The position numbers and the translations under genes are program-made. Below the pieces are notes generated by a model. It worked only from the letters and a program-made list of their open reading frames with translations, was not told the DNA's origin and searched no databases. This document shows positions 7,903-17,494 of a stretch of DNA of 64,000 nt, piece by piece; within the stretch, counting starts at the first letter, position 1, and each line of letters begins with the position of its first letter. Origin of the DNA: Nitrospiraceae bacterium (lineage in GTDB: Bacteria > Nitrospirota > Nitrospiria > Nitrospirales > UBA8639); the NCBI GenBank assembly GCA_020632595.1, contig JACKFF010000014.1, forward strand, positions 1 to 64,000, given 5' to 3'.

Positions 7903-9159
7903 ATGACCACGCAGACCGAGCCAGGTCATTGGCTCAAAAATTTCTGTCTTCTTCTTGTCAGTCCCAAAATGCTGGTCATGCTTTTGACCGGCTTCTCTTC
8001 CGGCCTTCCTCTTCTGCTCATTGGTTCGACCCTCAAATTCTGGATGCGGGAAGAAGGGCTCGATTTAACCACCATCGGATTTTTCGGATTAGTCGGCCTC
8101 CCCTATACGCTCAAATTTCTCTGGGCTCCCGTGATGGACCGACTCGTATCGTCTGCTCTGGGAAGACGACGAGGGTGGATGCTGGGCACTCAGATAGCGT
8201 TGATGATCACCATCGCCTCGCTCGCGTTGACTCAACCGGCAATTCATTTATCAACCCTCGCGGTCTTGTGTGTCCTTGTGGCGTTTTTTAGCGCCAGCCA
8301 GGATATCGTCCTGGATGCCTATCGCCGTGAATGCCTCTCTGACGAGGAACTCGGCATTGGATCGTCCATGTTTATTTATGGCTATCGCTTGGGAATGTTG
8401 GTCGCTGGAGCGTTGGCCTTATTTCTGGCAGATCAGGAGAGCCTTCCCTGGAATGCGGTCTATTTCATCATGGGCGCCATGATGATGATCGGCATTCTCA
8501 CGACATGGTTTGCCCCGGAACCCACCATTCCCGCCCCACCACCAGCATCATGGCAGGAAGCCATCACAGGTCCATTTCTGGAGTTTTTTTCCCGTCCGGG
8601 CGCGCTCATGATGCTGTTGTTCATCCTGCTGTATAAGGTCGGCGATAGTATGGCGTCAGAAATGCTCTCTCCATTTATGGTGGATCTCGGCGTCTCAAAA
8701 ACCGACTATGCGATGATCGTCAAGGTTTTTGGCATGATTGCCTTGATGGCGGGAGGATTGATTGGTGGGCTGGTGGTCTACCGCCTGGGTATTGTGCCAT
8801 CCCTGTTTATTCTGGGTTTCCTGCAAATGATTTCAACGGCAGGATTTGTCATTCTGGCCTATACGGGCAATCACCTCCCGACCCTGACCGCCGTCATTGC
8901 CTTTGAAACCATTTCCAGTGGTCTGGGACAAACCGCGTTCGTGGCCTTTATGGCCAGTCTCACCAACAAGCGGTTTACTGCCACACAATATGCCCTGTTG
9001 ACCAGCTTCATGGGCATTCCACGGGTCTTTGCCGGCTCCACCACCGGGATTCTGGCCACCTGGTTGGGATGGGAAGGATTTTTTCTTCTGTGTACCTTCA
9101 TTGCCCTGCCCGGCTTATTTCTTATTCCTTATCTCCGGCGCCTGGAAGAACGCCACTAA
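7903..9159 (+). CDS. ampG: AmpG-type muropeptide permease (MFS)
   Basis: A 418-residue major facilitator protein with about 12 hydrophobic helices. The N-terminus has the AmpG hallmark region TGFSSGLPLLLIGSTLKFWM, then GLPYTLKFLWAPVMDRL, where the Asp-Arg pair is conserved, and DIVLDAYRRE in loop regions. AmpG proteins import anhydromuropeptides from the periplasm for cell-wall recycling. No beta-lactamase regulator or recycling amidase is nearby. The start follows directly after the IS630 element and a short leader, so its expression may be affected by that insertion. Confidence 0.85.
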   Translation: MTTQTEPGHWLKNFCLLLVSPKMLVMLLTGFSSGLPLLLIGSTLKFWMREEGLDLTTIGFFGLVGLPYTLKFLWAPVMDRLVSSALGRRRGWMLGTQIALMITIASLALTQPAIHLSTLAVLCVLVAFFSASQDIVLDAYRRECLSDEELGIGSSMFIYGYRLGMLVAGALALFLADQESLPWNAVYFIMGAMMMIGILTTWFAPEPTIPAPPPASWQEAITGPFLEFFSRPGALMMLLFILLYKVGDSMASEMLSPFMVDLGVSKTDYAMIVKVFGMIALMAGGLIGGLVVYRLGIVPSLFILGFLQMISTAGFVILAYTGNHLPTLTAVIAFETISSGLGQTAFVAFMASLTNKRFTATQYALLTSFMGIPRVFAGSTTGILATWLGWEGFFLLCTFIALPGLFLIPYLRRLEERH

Positions 9160-9288
9160 TCCATCCCCAGCCAATAAACCTTGTTGAGCCGGCAAAGATG
9201 GAGTTGAGACAACCCAGGACGACCACATCCCCTTATTTCCAAATGAAGGTGAAACATTTCCTGATAGTTCCCATGCACCTACAGACAG

Positions 9289-9708
9289 TTAAAATGGCCA
9301 AAACCAGAAATGAGGGGTATCGGGTGGGGGCTGAATGACTGAATGATCAAAGGTTAAATCCGGTCGCAACGCCACATGTAAAATATAGGTGACCCCTTCA
9401 CCTTTTCCTAGATTCATGGATGGCGCGACAGGAAAAAATACACGGAATATCCATCCGAAATTTATCCGCATCGTCCTGCTATCGCCATATCGATAACGAA
9501 AAACCATTCCGCCTGCCCCTTCCTCAATTTCATCAGGCGCGCCTAATTTTCCGGCCACATCCCGAATCGTGCTTTTCCCTGGCACCAACTCGTCGAAAGA
9601 GTCGGCAACCAATGGATCATTGACCACTACACGACGAAAGTCACAGCCGGCCAGGACAAGAACCACCAGGATGCCAAGGATTCCGGTTTTTCCTAGGACC
9701 CAGACCAT
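9289..9708 (-). CDS. BamE/SmpA-like lipoprotein (copy A)
   Basis: A 139-residue predicted lipoprotein with an N-terminal hydrophobic segment and lipobox LVLAGC near residues 17-22. The body has the SmpA/OmlA/BamE-like pattern: FDELVPGKSTIRDVAGKLGAP followed by a beta strand (MVFRYRYGD). It ends HFWFWPF. In the BamE family this small alpha/beta domain supports outer-membrane protein assembly. The next gene upstream is a paralogue with the same fold and also a WPF near its end, separated by 5 bases, so the two likely form one operon transcribed leftward. Confidence 0.7.
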   Translation of the reverse strand: MVWVLGKTGILGILVVLVLAGCDFRRVVVNDPLVADSFDELVPGKSTIRDVAGKLGAPDEIEEGAGGMVFRYRYGDSRTMRINFGWIFRVFFPVAPSMNLGKGEGVTYILHVALRPDLTFDHSVIQPPPDTPHFWFWPF

Positions 9709-9713
9709 CTTGC

Positions 9714-10133
9714 CTACTCTCCGAACGGCCAGATTTGAAATTCCACATTTTTGGTCCGATTGCCAAACACCACGTCATCCACTATCCCTTGGGAATTAAA
9801 AAATACCCAGAGATGATCACTGCCAATATTCAGACGGGACAGAAACAGCAGCCATCCCAACTTGCTGTCAAACCGGCGGTAGTGAAAAATCTCATAGCCG
9901 TTTGCCTGGACAATGTCATCGGGGGCCCCAAATTGTTGAGCTACTTCCTGTCTATTTGTTATGCCTTTCTCAATGGTCTCAATCCGATCCTCCGGAAAAG
10001 GCTCACCCACTTCTCCCCGGACAAAGGCACAACCACTTACCATGCTCACCAAAACCAGAAGGCCGGCCAAAAGAAGGACTCCTTTTGGATTTCTCCAAAA
10101 ATGGCTGAAACCGGCTTGAGATTCCCGCAACAT
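9714..10133 (-). CDS. BamE/SmpA-like lipoprotein (copy B)
   Basis: A 139-residue lipoprotein with a long N-terminal leader (about 34 residues) ending in the lipobox MVSGC. The mature part carries the pattern IEKGITNRQEVAQQFGAP and the strand YEIFHYRRFD, matching copy A, and ends with WPFGE. Both copies probably sit in the outer-membrane inner leaflet. Equal length, adjacency and shared motifs suggest tandem duplication. Whether either is the true BamE partner of BamA cannot be told, as bamA is not in this window. Confidence 0.68.
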   Translation of the reverse strand: MLRESQAGFSHFWRNPKGVLLLAGLLVLVSMVSGCAFVRGEVGEPFPEDRIETIEKGITNRQEVAQQFGAPDDIVQANGYEIFHYRRFDSKLGWLLFLSRLNIGSDHLWVFFNSQGIVDDVVFGNRTKNVEFQIWPFGE

Positions 10134-10151
10134 AGTTCGTTCTCCTCCTCT

Positions 10152-10982
10152 TTATGAGCTGTTCCCTCGAGGCAGCCAGGGAAACAATTTATTAGTGGTG
10201 TGTTGATATCGGCGATACGCTTCCCCTCGGCTGGTCAGAGCCTGAGCCTCGGCCCAGGGCACTCCCGTCACCCATAAGAGGGACCACATCATGAGCACAG
10301 GCCACAGAATCGCCATCCATGCCCCCGTCAGTCCAACTGCCAAGGGAATATACGCACACCACTGTAGGATTTCAAAAAAATAATTAGGATGACGGGAAAA
10401 CCGCCACAACCCCGTCTGTAAGACCTTGCCCTGATTAGTCGGATCGGATCGGAACCGTTCAAGTTGAATATCCGCAAGAGCCTCTCCAAAGAAGGCTAGC
10501 AAAAAGATTCCGAGGCCCAAAAGATCCCAGCCTCTTAGCGCGGATTCAGAATGGCCCATAATCCAGCACAGGAGAAATCCAAAGAACAGACAAGCAGGAA
10601 CTTGCAGTATGAAGTACCCCAAAATTCCGACCGATTCCCATTTGCCCAGCACTGCCCGAAGAGTTATATACCGGGGATCTTCCGACCTTCCCCAAATGCG
10701 ATTCTTCCACAGGTGCCAGCCCAACCGGCAGGCATACGCACTCCCCATGCCCACAACAAGAACCCGTCGCCATGGGCTGCCTTCAGCCTCCAGTCCGCAA
10801 ATAGCAATGACAAGGCCAAATCCCAAGCAAAATCCTACATCGGCGAATGATGCATTGCCCACTCGTAAATGTACCAGCCACAAGGCAACGAAGAGCATCA
10901 GGAGGAGACCGACCATCTGAGACACATGCGGAAGCGTGAGCATATGCCAGGAAAGCGGATTCACCTGAGATCCGGAAAACAC
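10152..10982 (-). CDS. DUF1295 / isoprenylcysteine methyltransferase-like membrane protein
   Basis: A 276-residue integral membrane protein with about seven hydrophobic helices. Its C-terminal part carries the signature GLWRFSRHPNYFFE at about 194-207 and a closing RYQHTTNKLFPW region, typical of DUF1295/steroid-5-alpha-reductase-like proteins. Relatives include membrane methyltransferases and NAD(P)H-dependent reductases of lipids. The substrate is not evident. An internal ATG at 10943 (MLTLPHV) is an alternative start. Its stop is 18 bases before the start of lipoprotein copy B, so these genes may be co-transcribed. Confidence 0.75.
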   Translation of the reverse strand: MFSGSQVNPLSWHMLTLPHVSQMVGLLLMLFVALWLVHLRVGNASFADVGFCLGFGLVIAICGLEAEGSPWRRVLVVGMGSAYACRLGWHLWKNRIWGRSEDPRYITLRAVLGKWESVGILGYFILQVPACLFFGFLLCWIMGHSESALRGWDLLGLGIFLLAFFGEALADIQLERFRSDPTNQGKVLQTGLWRFSRHPNYFFEILQWCAYIPLAVGLTGAWMAILWPVLMMWSLLWVTGVPWAEAQALTSRGEAYRRYQHTTNKLFPWLPRGNSS

Positions 10983-11022
10983 ACGGTCAACAGCACGACC
11001 ATGAAGATCTTTGAAAAGGGAC

Positions 11023-13986
11023 TCAATTCGCGGCTAAGGCCAAAGGACTCCGAACGGTTTGCTCTTCCGTGACGGGACTTAAGTTTGGTTCGAGGAGAAA
11101 CACCCGGTCACCGGATACCTTCCCCTCCTGGATGAGAAATTCTCGAATGCCTTGAGCCCGTTGCTGAGCCAGGAGACGAAGCTGCTCATCCTCCACTTTG
11201 ATCGATTCAAGCAATTGGGATCTCATCTGCTCAGGTGAAGGGATGTCCGGAGCCTTCCCTTCCGGAGAAGAAGCCGGGGTATTAGGTGGCGCTCCAAATT
11301 GCTCGGCATACACCTCTGCGAGCAAGCGCCCTTCCTCCTCTGGACTGAGTTCAATCTTATCCAAAGACATCCCCTCCCTCGCGGAGGAGGAACCCTGAAC
11401 GAATTTTCGCTGTTGCAGTTGTTTCCGAAATTCCCTGGCGGCCAAACCCTCGCGATCGACCTGAGGATCGGCAGCCCCGGCGATATCCAGTCGTAAGGCA
11501 GGACGATCGCCCAGCGCTTGACCAAGGGTATGCAGCTTTTCCTGCTCAGCAGGAGACAACTGGGCATTACCCGCGGGAAAGGCCACATATTGCAGATCAT
11601 CACCGCTGCCACCCACCAATCCTCCGACCATGGCAAAAGGAGATGTCGCAACTTTCGTCAGAAGATTTCCCAGGGCATTCCAGATCACTCCTCCATAACT
11701 AAAATCCGGGTCGTCCAAATTCCCGCGAACCGGCAAATCGATATCGATCTGTCCTTTGCGGTCTTTCAGTAAGGCCACGGCAAGAGGAATCGGCAACGAC
11801 GTCGCATCCGGACTTTCGACTTTCTCACCCATAGTCAATTGATCAATCAACACCTTATTTTCACCAACGAGAGTCTTTTCAGAAACTTTATAGTCAAGAT
11901 CCAACGACAGCTTCCCCTTCGTAATGGGATACCCGACATAATGGGCCGAATAAGGAGAGACGGTGGGGAGATCAAGATTGTTGAAGGTGACGGTCACATC
12001 CGTATAGGCCTCTTCACTCAAAGGATTAATTTGCCCCGCAATTTTGAATGGAGCATATTGGTCTACCGTCCCTTCTAACGCGACATCGGCTTTGGCTAAT
12101 TGTTCCGAGGAGAGTCCTTTAATGGTGCCGGTCAGCCCCTCAATTTCAGTGACGACATTGGGGGAAATTGATTGATCCGTAAAGCGAGCCAGGAGATTGG
12201 TAAGTGTGACGGCTCCAATTTTGACCGGAGTCGGTGGCTCTCCGGAAATGTCTGCTTCTGCTGGATTTTCATCTGAGGCAGACTCTTTTGGGGACACGGA
12301 TCCTGGTGGTGAAAACAACCGCTTGAGGTTCATCCCTCCATCCGCATCAATCAACAATGTGAGCGTGGGATTTGTCAGTCCGATGTCACGAAGATTCACT
12401 GAGGTGGGTTCAATCTGAAGATCCAACTCCTTCAGCACAAACGCATCCCACGTCAAGAAGGGTGCGTCCTGCATGGGATCGTCAAGCGCCAAATTAGCAA
12501 CTGCCATCCCTCCCTGAAACGTCAGCATTGGTTGTGTCTTGGCCCTCGTCTGATAATGGGTTTTCCCTTGCAGCGTGAGCGCCCCGTCTCCGACATCAAA
12601 TTGAACAAAGGAAGCCATGTACGGTTGAAACGGCTGAAGGGCAATATCTTTCAAGGACACGTCCAGTTCAATGGTCAAAGGATCTACCTCTAATATGCCT
12701 TGTAATGTGGCCTGTCCAGTTTGATTGACCTGAAACGAGAGATCGAGAGGAAGAGGTCGATCCAAATCCAAGGACACGTTCGAGGTGTGAAAATGAATGG
12801 TGTTCAATAGCAGCTTGACAGGATCTTCGGGTTGGCGGTCCTCGAAATCAATCGTGAAGTTATCCAAGGCCATATCCTCAATGACCATATTCCAGGGATT
12901 GGCCGGGGCGGTTTCCGGTTCAGGAGCTGTCTGACTTTCCAATGCCACAGGTGAAAACAACTCCTGATAATTGACCACTCCATCCTTCCCGACCCACCCG
13001 GTAAAATGAGCGTCGCGAGACTGTATCGAAGGAATTTGAACGTCCTGCTTGGCCACATCAACCGAGACGCCGTTGACTTCAAAGAGGGGCATCGTGATCA
13101 CGGGGGAGAGGGTCCCCTTCTCCTGAATCTGTAAATCATGAATCGTCAGGCTCCCTCCATCGACCAGGACATTCAATCCCTGATCCGTCGTAGACATTCG
13201 ATAATGTCCCTTCATCGTTATCTGTCCTTGAGGAATCTCAAATCGAACCAGATCCTGAGCATAAGTCCATAGTCTGGGCAATTGGTAATCTTCAAAAACC
13301 AAGCGCCCTTCGGACTGAAAGGGTTCCAGGGTAACCGTCCCTTCCCAGTTAATTTTTTCACCTGCACTGCGTTCGGCTGAGAGTGCATAGGAATTCGCCT
13401 GACCTTTTTGCGTACTAAACTGTTCCAGCGTGAGATTAATTGGCACGAAATGCGCCACAAATGGAGTCGGACGGGAATAATCCCGAAATTCCAACATTCC
13501 CTGTTGAATGGAAAGTTGTTCGATGAGAATCGACGGCAATTCTGTTGATTCTGGTGATGAGGTTTCCTCAGATAGAGCCTCGGGTGGGACATCCTGAGAA
13601 TCCGGGGAAGAGCCTAATGCCGCGAGATTCAAGGACCCGTCGGCGCGAACCCATGCCAATCCATACGGCAGCCCCAACCGAATTTCCGCAAAAGCGTAGG
13701 CTCGCTTGACCAGGGAAGCGGCCGGTTCGAAATCGATAAACAACTCCCCAAATCCGAGTAACGGAGAGCCATCAGGTTCCTGAACATCAAATCCATTTAT
13801 CTGCAGCTTAAATAGAAAGGGATTGAACCGGACTTCCTGAATGACCACCGGCCGACCGAGTTGCTCTGAAAGCATGGGTGGAACCTTCGTGGTAATGGCC
13901 CAGGGAACCACCAGGTAACCCACAAAAATATAGAGAAGGAACAAGCCAAGAAAAATAAAAAAAAGAATTTTGCCACTTTTTTTCAT
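11023..13986 (-). CDS. Large AsmA-like protein with DUF748 domain
   Basis: A 987-residue protein with a lysine-start N-terminal membrane anchor (residues about 5-28) followed by a long beta-rich periplasmic region. It begins with LGRPVVIQEVRFNPFLFKL and GELFIDFEPAASL, the opening typical of DUF748 proteins in the AsmA/TamB/YhdP superfamily. Repeated strand motifs follow, and the C-terminal 200 residues include an OmpA-like segment (LRLDIAGAADPQVDREGLA). The superfamily acts in lipid transport between membranes or in outer-membrane homeostasis. The role here is inferred from family only. It is the first gene of a possible leftward group with the 10152 gene 40 bases on. Confidence 0.8.
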   Translation of the reverse strand: MKKSGKILFFIFLGLFLLYIFVGYLVVPWAITTKVPPMLSEQLGRPVVIQEVRFNPFLFKLQINGFDVQEPDGSPLLGFGELFIDFEPAASLVKRAYAFAEIRLGLPYGLAWVRADGSLNLAALGSSPDSQDVPPEALSEETSSPESTELPSILIEQLSIQQGMLEFRDYSRPTPFVAHFVPINLTLEQFSTQKGQANSYALSAERSAGEKINWEGTVTLEPFQSEGRLVFEDYQLPRLWTYAQDLVRFEIPQGQITMKGHYRMSTTDQGLNVLVDGGSLTIHDLQIQEKGTLSPVITMPLFEVNGVSVDVAKQDVQIPSIQSRDAHFTGWVGKDGVVNYQELFSPVALESQTAPEPETAPANPWNMVIEDMALDNFTIDFEDRQPEDPVKLLLNTIHFHTSNVSLDLDRPLPLDLSFQVNQTGQATLQGILEVDPLTIELDVSLKDIALQPFQPYMASFVQFDVGDGALTLQGKTHYQTRAKTQPMLTFQGGMAVANLALDDPMQDAPFLTWDAFVLKELDLQIEPTSVNLRDIGLTNPTLTLLIDADGGMNLKRLFSPPGSVSPKESASDENPAEADISGEPPTPVKIGAVTLTNLLARFTDQSISPNVVTEIEGLTGTIKGLSSEQLAKADVALEGTVDQYAPFKIAGQINPLSEEAYTDVTVTFNNLDLPTVSPYSAHYVGYPITKGKLSLDLDYKVSEKTLVGENKVLIDQLTMGEKVESPDATSLPIPLAVALLKDRKGQIDIDLPVRGNLDDPDFSYGGVIWNALGNLLTKVATSPFAMVGGLVGGSGDDLQYVAFPAGNAQLSPAEQEKLHTLGQALGDRPALRLDIAGAADPQVDREGLAAREFRKQLQQRKFVQGSSSAREGMSLDKIELSPEEEGRLLAEVYAEQFGAPPNTPASSPEGKAPDIPSPEQMRSQLLESIKVEDEQLRLLAQQRAQGIREFLIQEGKVSGDRVFLLEPNLSPVTEEQTVRSPLALAAN

Positions 13987-14079
13987 GATCTGGGGTTTCT
14001 ACGCATGAAAGAAAATGGAATGGGAAAGATACGACAATGAAACACGGTTAAAATTTGACGCGAACCACTCAAGGTAAAC

Positions 14080-14208
14080 TCAAACGGCTGAACGTGTCGT
14101 TTTATGATAACGGCCCGATTCTTTGAGAGCTAGTCTGGTCCACGCTGCCTGGCTCTCCACAATCCCCGCCCACAAAAATTGATTTTGATCGAGGGCCTGC
14201 GCGCTCAT
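14080..14208 (-). CDS. Possible small protein or gene remnant
   Basis: A 42-codon frame from ATG at 14208 to TGA. The predicted sequence contains QNQFLWAGIVESQAAWTRLA, which reads as protein-like. The open frame continues about 21 codons upstream without an ATG, in similarly protein-like sequence, so this may be the tail of a decayed gene rather than an intact small gene. No strong ribosome site. No family recognised. Confidence 0.22.
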   Translation of the reverse strand: MSAQALDQNQFLWAGIVESQAAWTRLALKESGRYHKTTRSAV

Positions 14209-14294
14209 CACGGTCGTGACGCAAAGCTCCTGAATCCAAAAGATTTCAGGTGGATACCATTCAGGTTTTGCCTAACCAAAAGGTTGCACCCAAC

Positions 14295-14324
14295 TTGACA
14301 TGCCTGACGTTTGTTCACTATTGT
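14295..14324 (+). promoter_or_regulatory. Sigma-70-type promoter of ffh
   Basis: TTGACA at 14295-14300 and TATTGT at 14319-14324 are separated by 18 bases. The predicted start of transcription lies about 40 bases before the ffh ATG. Confidence 0.6.
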
Positions 14325-14369
14325 CTTGGGTTTGCTTAAAATGGTGTATTTTCCATTGGATCCCTTTTC

Positions 14370-15761
14370 ATGTTTACCACGCTGACAGAGAAAATCGAAA
14401 AAGTTTTCAAACAGTTACGCGGCCAGGCCGTTCTAACTGAACAAAATATAACCGATGCCTTGAAAGAGGTGCGCCTGGCACTGTTAGAAGCCGACGTCAA
14501 TTTCAAAATTGTTAAAGACTTTATTGAGAAGGTTCGTATAAAAGCCGTCGGGCAGGAAGTCCTGAAAAGTCTCACGCCCGCCCATCAAGTCGTGAAAGTT
14601 GTCTGGGAGGAACTTAGGGACCTTCTCGGACATGAACAAAGCGCCCTCCATCTCTCATCACAGCCTCCTACCGTCATCATGATGGTCGGATTGCAAGGCT
14701 CAGGCAAGACCACCACCACCGGGAAACTCGCTCATTATTTTAAAAATGAAGGCAAGCGGGTCTTGCTGGTCGCGGCAGATCCCCGTCGCCCTGCGGCAGG
14801 AGATCAGTTGACCTCACTGGGGACCGACCTGGATATTCCAGTCCATCGTGGCACCAACGAGGGTCAATCTGGCGCCCAGGCCGTTCAAACCTGTCGGGAT
14901 GGAGTCGCCCGCGGACGTGATCACGGCTACGATGTGGTGCTCTTAGATACCGGCGGTCGACTGCAAATCGATGAAGAATTGATGCAGGAATTAGTCGATA
15001 TTCAGACGGGCGTTAAGCCACAAGAAGTCTTGCTAATCGCCGACTCCATGACCGGTCAGGAAGCGGTTGCTGTTGCCGAACGCTTTAATCAGGTTCTCGG
15101 TCTCACTGGCGTCATTTTAACAAAGGTCGAGGGCGATGCCCGCGGCGGAGCGGTGCTATCCATCCGGGCGGCAACAGGAAAACCCATTAAATTCCTAGGA
15201 ATCGGGGAAAAGCTGGATGCGTTAGAGCCCTTTTACCCAGACCGGATGGCCTCCCGTATTCTCGGTATGGGTGATGTGCTGACCTTGATCGAGAAAGCCC
15301 AGGAAAATTTTTCCCAGGAACAAGCGGTCGCATTGCAAAAAAAGGTTTCGACTAATACCCTGACGTTGGAAGATTTTCGTGATCAGATCAAACAGGTGAA
15401 TAAATTAGGGTCATTCGATCAGATTTTAGACATGCTTCCGGGCGGGCAAAAGATTAAAACGATGATGGGGCCAGGCGCAGCCGGGAATGCTCAGCTACCC
15501 GAAAAAGAAATGAAACGGGTTGTGGCCATTATCGACTCGATGACCCCGCGCGAAAGACGGGATCATACGATTTTAAATGGGAATCGAAAGAAGAGGGTGG
15601 CCAAAGGCAGCGGAACATCCGTTCAAGAGGTCAATCGGCTCATAAAGCAATTTTTGGATGCCCGACGCATGATGAAGTCCCTGGTCGGAGGGCAAATGGG
15701 GTTGGGAAAAGGAAAAAAGCGCGGGAAGCTGATCCGCCGGGCTATCCATGCCAGGCAATAA
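14370..15761 (+). CDS. ffh: Signal recognition particle protein Ffh
   Basis: A 463-residue SRP GTPase that binds 4.5S RNA and the signal sequences of nascent membrane proteins and delivers ribosomes to FtsY. The N domain (residues 1-90) has the usual helical bundle. The G domain has GLQGSGKTTTTGK (G1), DPRRPAAGDQL, DTGGRLQ (G3) and TKVEGDARGG (G4 region). The M domain from about 300 contains the methionine-rich signal-binding and RNA-binding segments (SMTPRERRDHTILNGNRKKR). Length is normal. It is first in the block with rpsP, rimM, trmD and rplS; rpsP follows after 57 bases. Confidence 0.97.
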   Translation: MFTTLTEKIEKVFKQLRGQAVLTEQNITDALKEVRLALLEADVNFKIVKDFIEKVRIKAVGQEVLKSLTPAHQVVKVVWEELRDLLGHEQSALHLSSQPPTVIMMVGLQGSGKTTTTGKLAHYFKNEGKRVLLVAADPRRPAAGDQLTSLGTDLDIPVHRGTNEGQSGAQAVQTCRDGVARGRDHGYDVVLLDTGGRLQIDEELMQELVDIQTGVKPQEVLLIADSMTGQEAVAVAERFNQVLGLTGVILTKVEGDARGGAVLSIRAATGKPIKFLGIGEKLDALEPFYPDRMASRILGMGDVLTLIEKAQENFSQEQAVALQKKVSTNTLTLEDFRDQIKQVNKLGSFDQILDMLPGGQKIKTMMGPGAAGNAQLPEKEMKRVVAIIDSMTPRERRDHTILNGNRKKRVAKGSGTSVQEVNRLIKQFLDARRMMKSLVGGQMGLGKGKKRGKLIRRAIHARQ

Positions 15762-15818
15762 ATTCAAGTCTCCCTGAGCTTTTTCATTCATTCATATTCA
15801 CGACAGAGGAGATTGCCA

Positions 15819-16097
15819 GTGGCAGTACATTTGCGACTTACACGCGTGGGCCGGCATAAACGGCCATTTTATCGAGTAGTGGCAGCCGATGCCCGCATGC
15901 CGCGGGACGGTCGGTTCATTGAGGTTATCGGGACCTATGACCCCCTCAAGGCAAGCGATAAGGCGTCGTTCAAAGAAGATCGGGTGTTGAATTGGCTTCA
16001 AAATGGGGCTCAGCCCACTGATTCCGTCAGGGGTTTATTACGACAAACCGGTATCTGGAAGGCCTTTCGGGAATCCAAACAAGCCCCAGCAAAATAA
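15819..16097 (+). CDS. rpsP: 30S ribosomal protein S16
   Basis: A 92-residue S16 protein with the family opening HLRLTRVGRHKRPFYRVV, DARMPRDGRFIE, and GTYDPL. It binds 16S rRNA and stabilises the small subunit. I chose the GTG at 15819 (MAVHLRLTR): AGAGGAGA lies 7 bases before it and it gives the usual S16 N-terminus. A TTG at 15813 is in frame but would sit inside the ribosome site. It lies between ffh and rimM in the widespread ffh-rpsP-rimM-trmD-rplS order. Confidence 0.96.
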   Translation: MAVHLRLTRVGRHKRPFYRVVAADARMPRDGRFIEVIGTYDPLKASDKASFKEDRVLNWLQNGAQPTDSVRGLLRQTGIWKAFRESKQAPAK

Positions 16098-16182
16098 TCC
16101 CGGCATGTCAGGGTAATGGGTGAGGTATAGCCCTATTGTATGTATCCTGCATTTTAGGATGCCACCGTATATTGGCTAAATT

Positions 16183-16725
16183 ATGGATGCTTCTGAGCCA
16201 TCACGGTCTCCCATGGTAACCATTGGCCGGATTCTCAAGCCGTTCGGCGTCCATGGGGAAGTACGGATTGAATCGCTTTCGGATGTTCCCGGCCGGTTTG
16301 AGGGATTAGAAACAGTGACACTGGCCCTTCCAGATGAAAGGGTTGTGGAAACCCTGGTGACCTCGGTCCGGCAGATCAACCAGGGTGTGATTTTAGGTCT
16401 TTCAGCGTTTTCGACACCGGAAACCGCTGCCTTGTACCGAGGGGCCTGGATTAAGATTCCAGAGAATCAGAACCTACCCAGGGACACTGATACATATTAT
16501 CAGTTTGAATTAATCGGGCTCAGGGTTGAAGATGCCGAAGGACATTCCATAGGAACATTAGAGGAAGTGCTGGAATATCCCCAACATCATGTGTTTGTGA
16601 TTCGAAATGAGGATCGCGAAATTCTGGTCCCTGCCAGTCGGCGAACTATTGCCCTGGTAGACCTCCCCCATAAGGTTTTGCGGTTAACCTCGCGTGAATG
16701 GTGGGATACCACGTATGCGTTGTGA
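16183..16725 (+). CDS. rimM: 16S rRNA processing protein RimM
   Basis: A 180-residue RimM needed for 30S maturation; it binds S19 and the 16S 3' domain. The N-terminal barrel has TIGRILKPFGVHGEVRIESL, the family motif, and the PRC-barrel C domain has YYQFELIGLRVED and YPQHHVFVIR. The usual KH-domain gene found in many species between rpsP and rimM is absent here. An 85-base gap separates it from rpsP. Its end overlaps the trmD start by 11 bases, which suggests translational coupling. Confidence 0.94.
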   Translation: MDASEPSRSPMVTIGRILKPFGVHGEVRIESLSDVPGRFEGLETVTLALPDERVVETLVTSVRQINQGVILGLSAFSTPETAALYRGAWIKIPENQNLPRDTDTYYQFELIGLRVEDAEGHSIGTLEEVLEYPQHHVFVIRNEDREILVPASRRTIALVDLPHKVLRLTSREWWDTTYAL

Positions 16726-17479
16726 CATTTTGACATTATTTCCCGAGTTGATTCACTCTGTGAGCTCACAGAGCATCATGAAACGCGCCCAGGATAAGGG
16801 CCTGCTCACACTCAATGTCCACAACATTCGGGACTATACCCATGATCCACATCGGACGGCGGATGATACGCCCTACGGAGGTGGCGGCGGGATGGTCATG
16901 AAGGCCGAACCGATTTTTCAAGCCATTGACCGGCTAACACAGGAACTCAATGAAATACGCATCATTATCCCTTCTCCACAGGGCATCAGGTTTTCCCATG
17001 GACTTGCGAATGACCTGAGCCAGGAGACTCGCCCGTTGCTATTTATTTGTGGGCACTATGAGGGAATAGACGAACGCGTGCGAACCCATTTGCGGGTTGA
17101 AGAAATTTCCCTTGGGGATTATGTGCTGACCGGTGGTGAGTTGGCCGCACTCGTGATGATCGATGCGGCCATGCGTCTCATACCCGGAGTATTAGGGGAC
17201 CCACATTCTGCTCAGCGAGAGTCCTTTGTGGAATCCCTATTAGACTTTCCTCATTTCACGAAACCCGTTGAAATTCGAGGCATGTCAGTTCCTGACATTT
17301 TGATGTCCGGCAACCATGAAGCCATTCGCCGTTGGCGTCGAAAAGAATCCTTACGCCAGACGCTGCTGAAACGGCCGGATTTGTTAAATCATCATACTTG
17401 GAGTAGTGAAGATCGTGAATTATTGGAAGAGATTGAACACAACTATACCTCGACGTCCGGTCGTACGACGAGACCTTGA
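16715..17479 (+). CDS. trmD: tRNA (guanine-N1)-methyltransferase TrmD
   Basis: A 254-residue SPOUT-class enzyme that makes m1G37 in tRNAs to prevent +1 frameshifting. Motifs: MRCDILTLFPELI at the start, DDTPYGGGGGMVM, the trefoil-knot SAM site ICGHYEGIDERV, and EISLGDYVLTGGE. I chose the ATG at 16715 because it gives the canonical N-terminus; an in-frame GTG at 16694 would add seven uncharacteristic residues. Overlap with rimM is 11 bases. Confidence 0.96.
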   Translation: MRCDILTLFPELIHSVSSQSIMKRAQDKGLLTLNVHNIRDYTHDPHRTADDTPYGGGGGMVMKAEPIFQAIDRLTQELNEIRIIIPSPQGIRFSHGLANDLSQETRPLLFICGHYEGIDERVRTHLRVEEISLGDYVLTGGELAALVMIDAAMRLIPGVLGDPHSAQRESFVESLLDFPHFTKPVEIRGMSVPDILMSGNHEAIRRWRRKESLRQTLLKRPDLLNHHTWSSEDRELLEEIEHNYTSTSGRTTRP

Positions 17480-17494
17480 AGGAGGGAGACTTTC

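Larger units (their letters stand above)
13987..14369. other. Intergenic region between DUF748 gene and ffh
   Basis: About 380 bases separate two divergent genes. The right end holds the ffh promoter. On the minus strand an unclaimed open frame lies at 14080-14208. I see no RNA gene or repeat. Confidence 0.5.
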
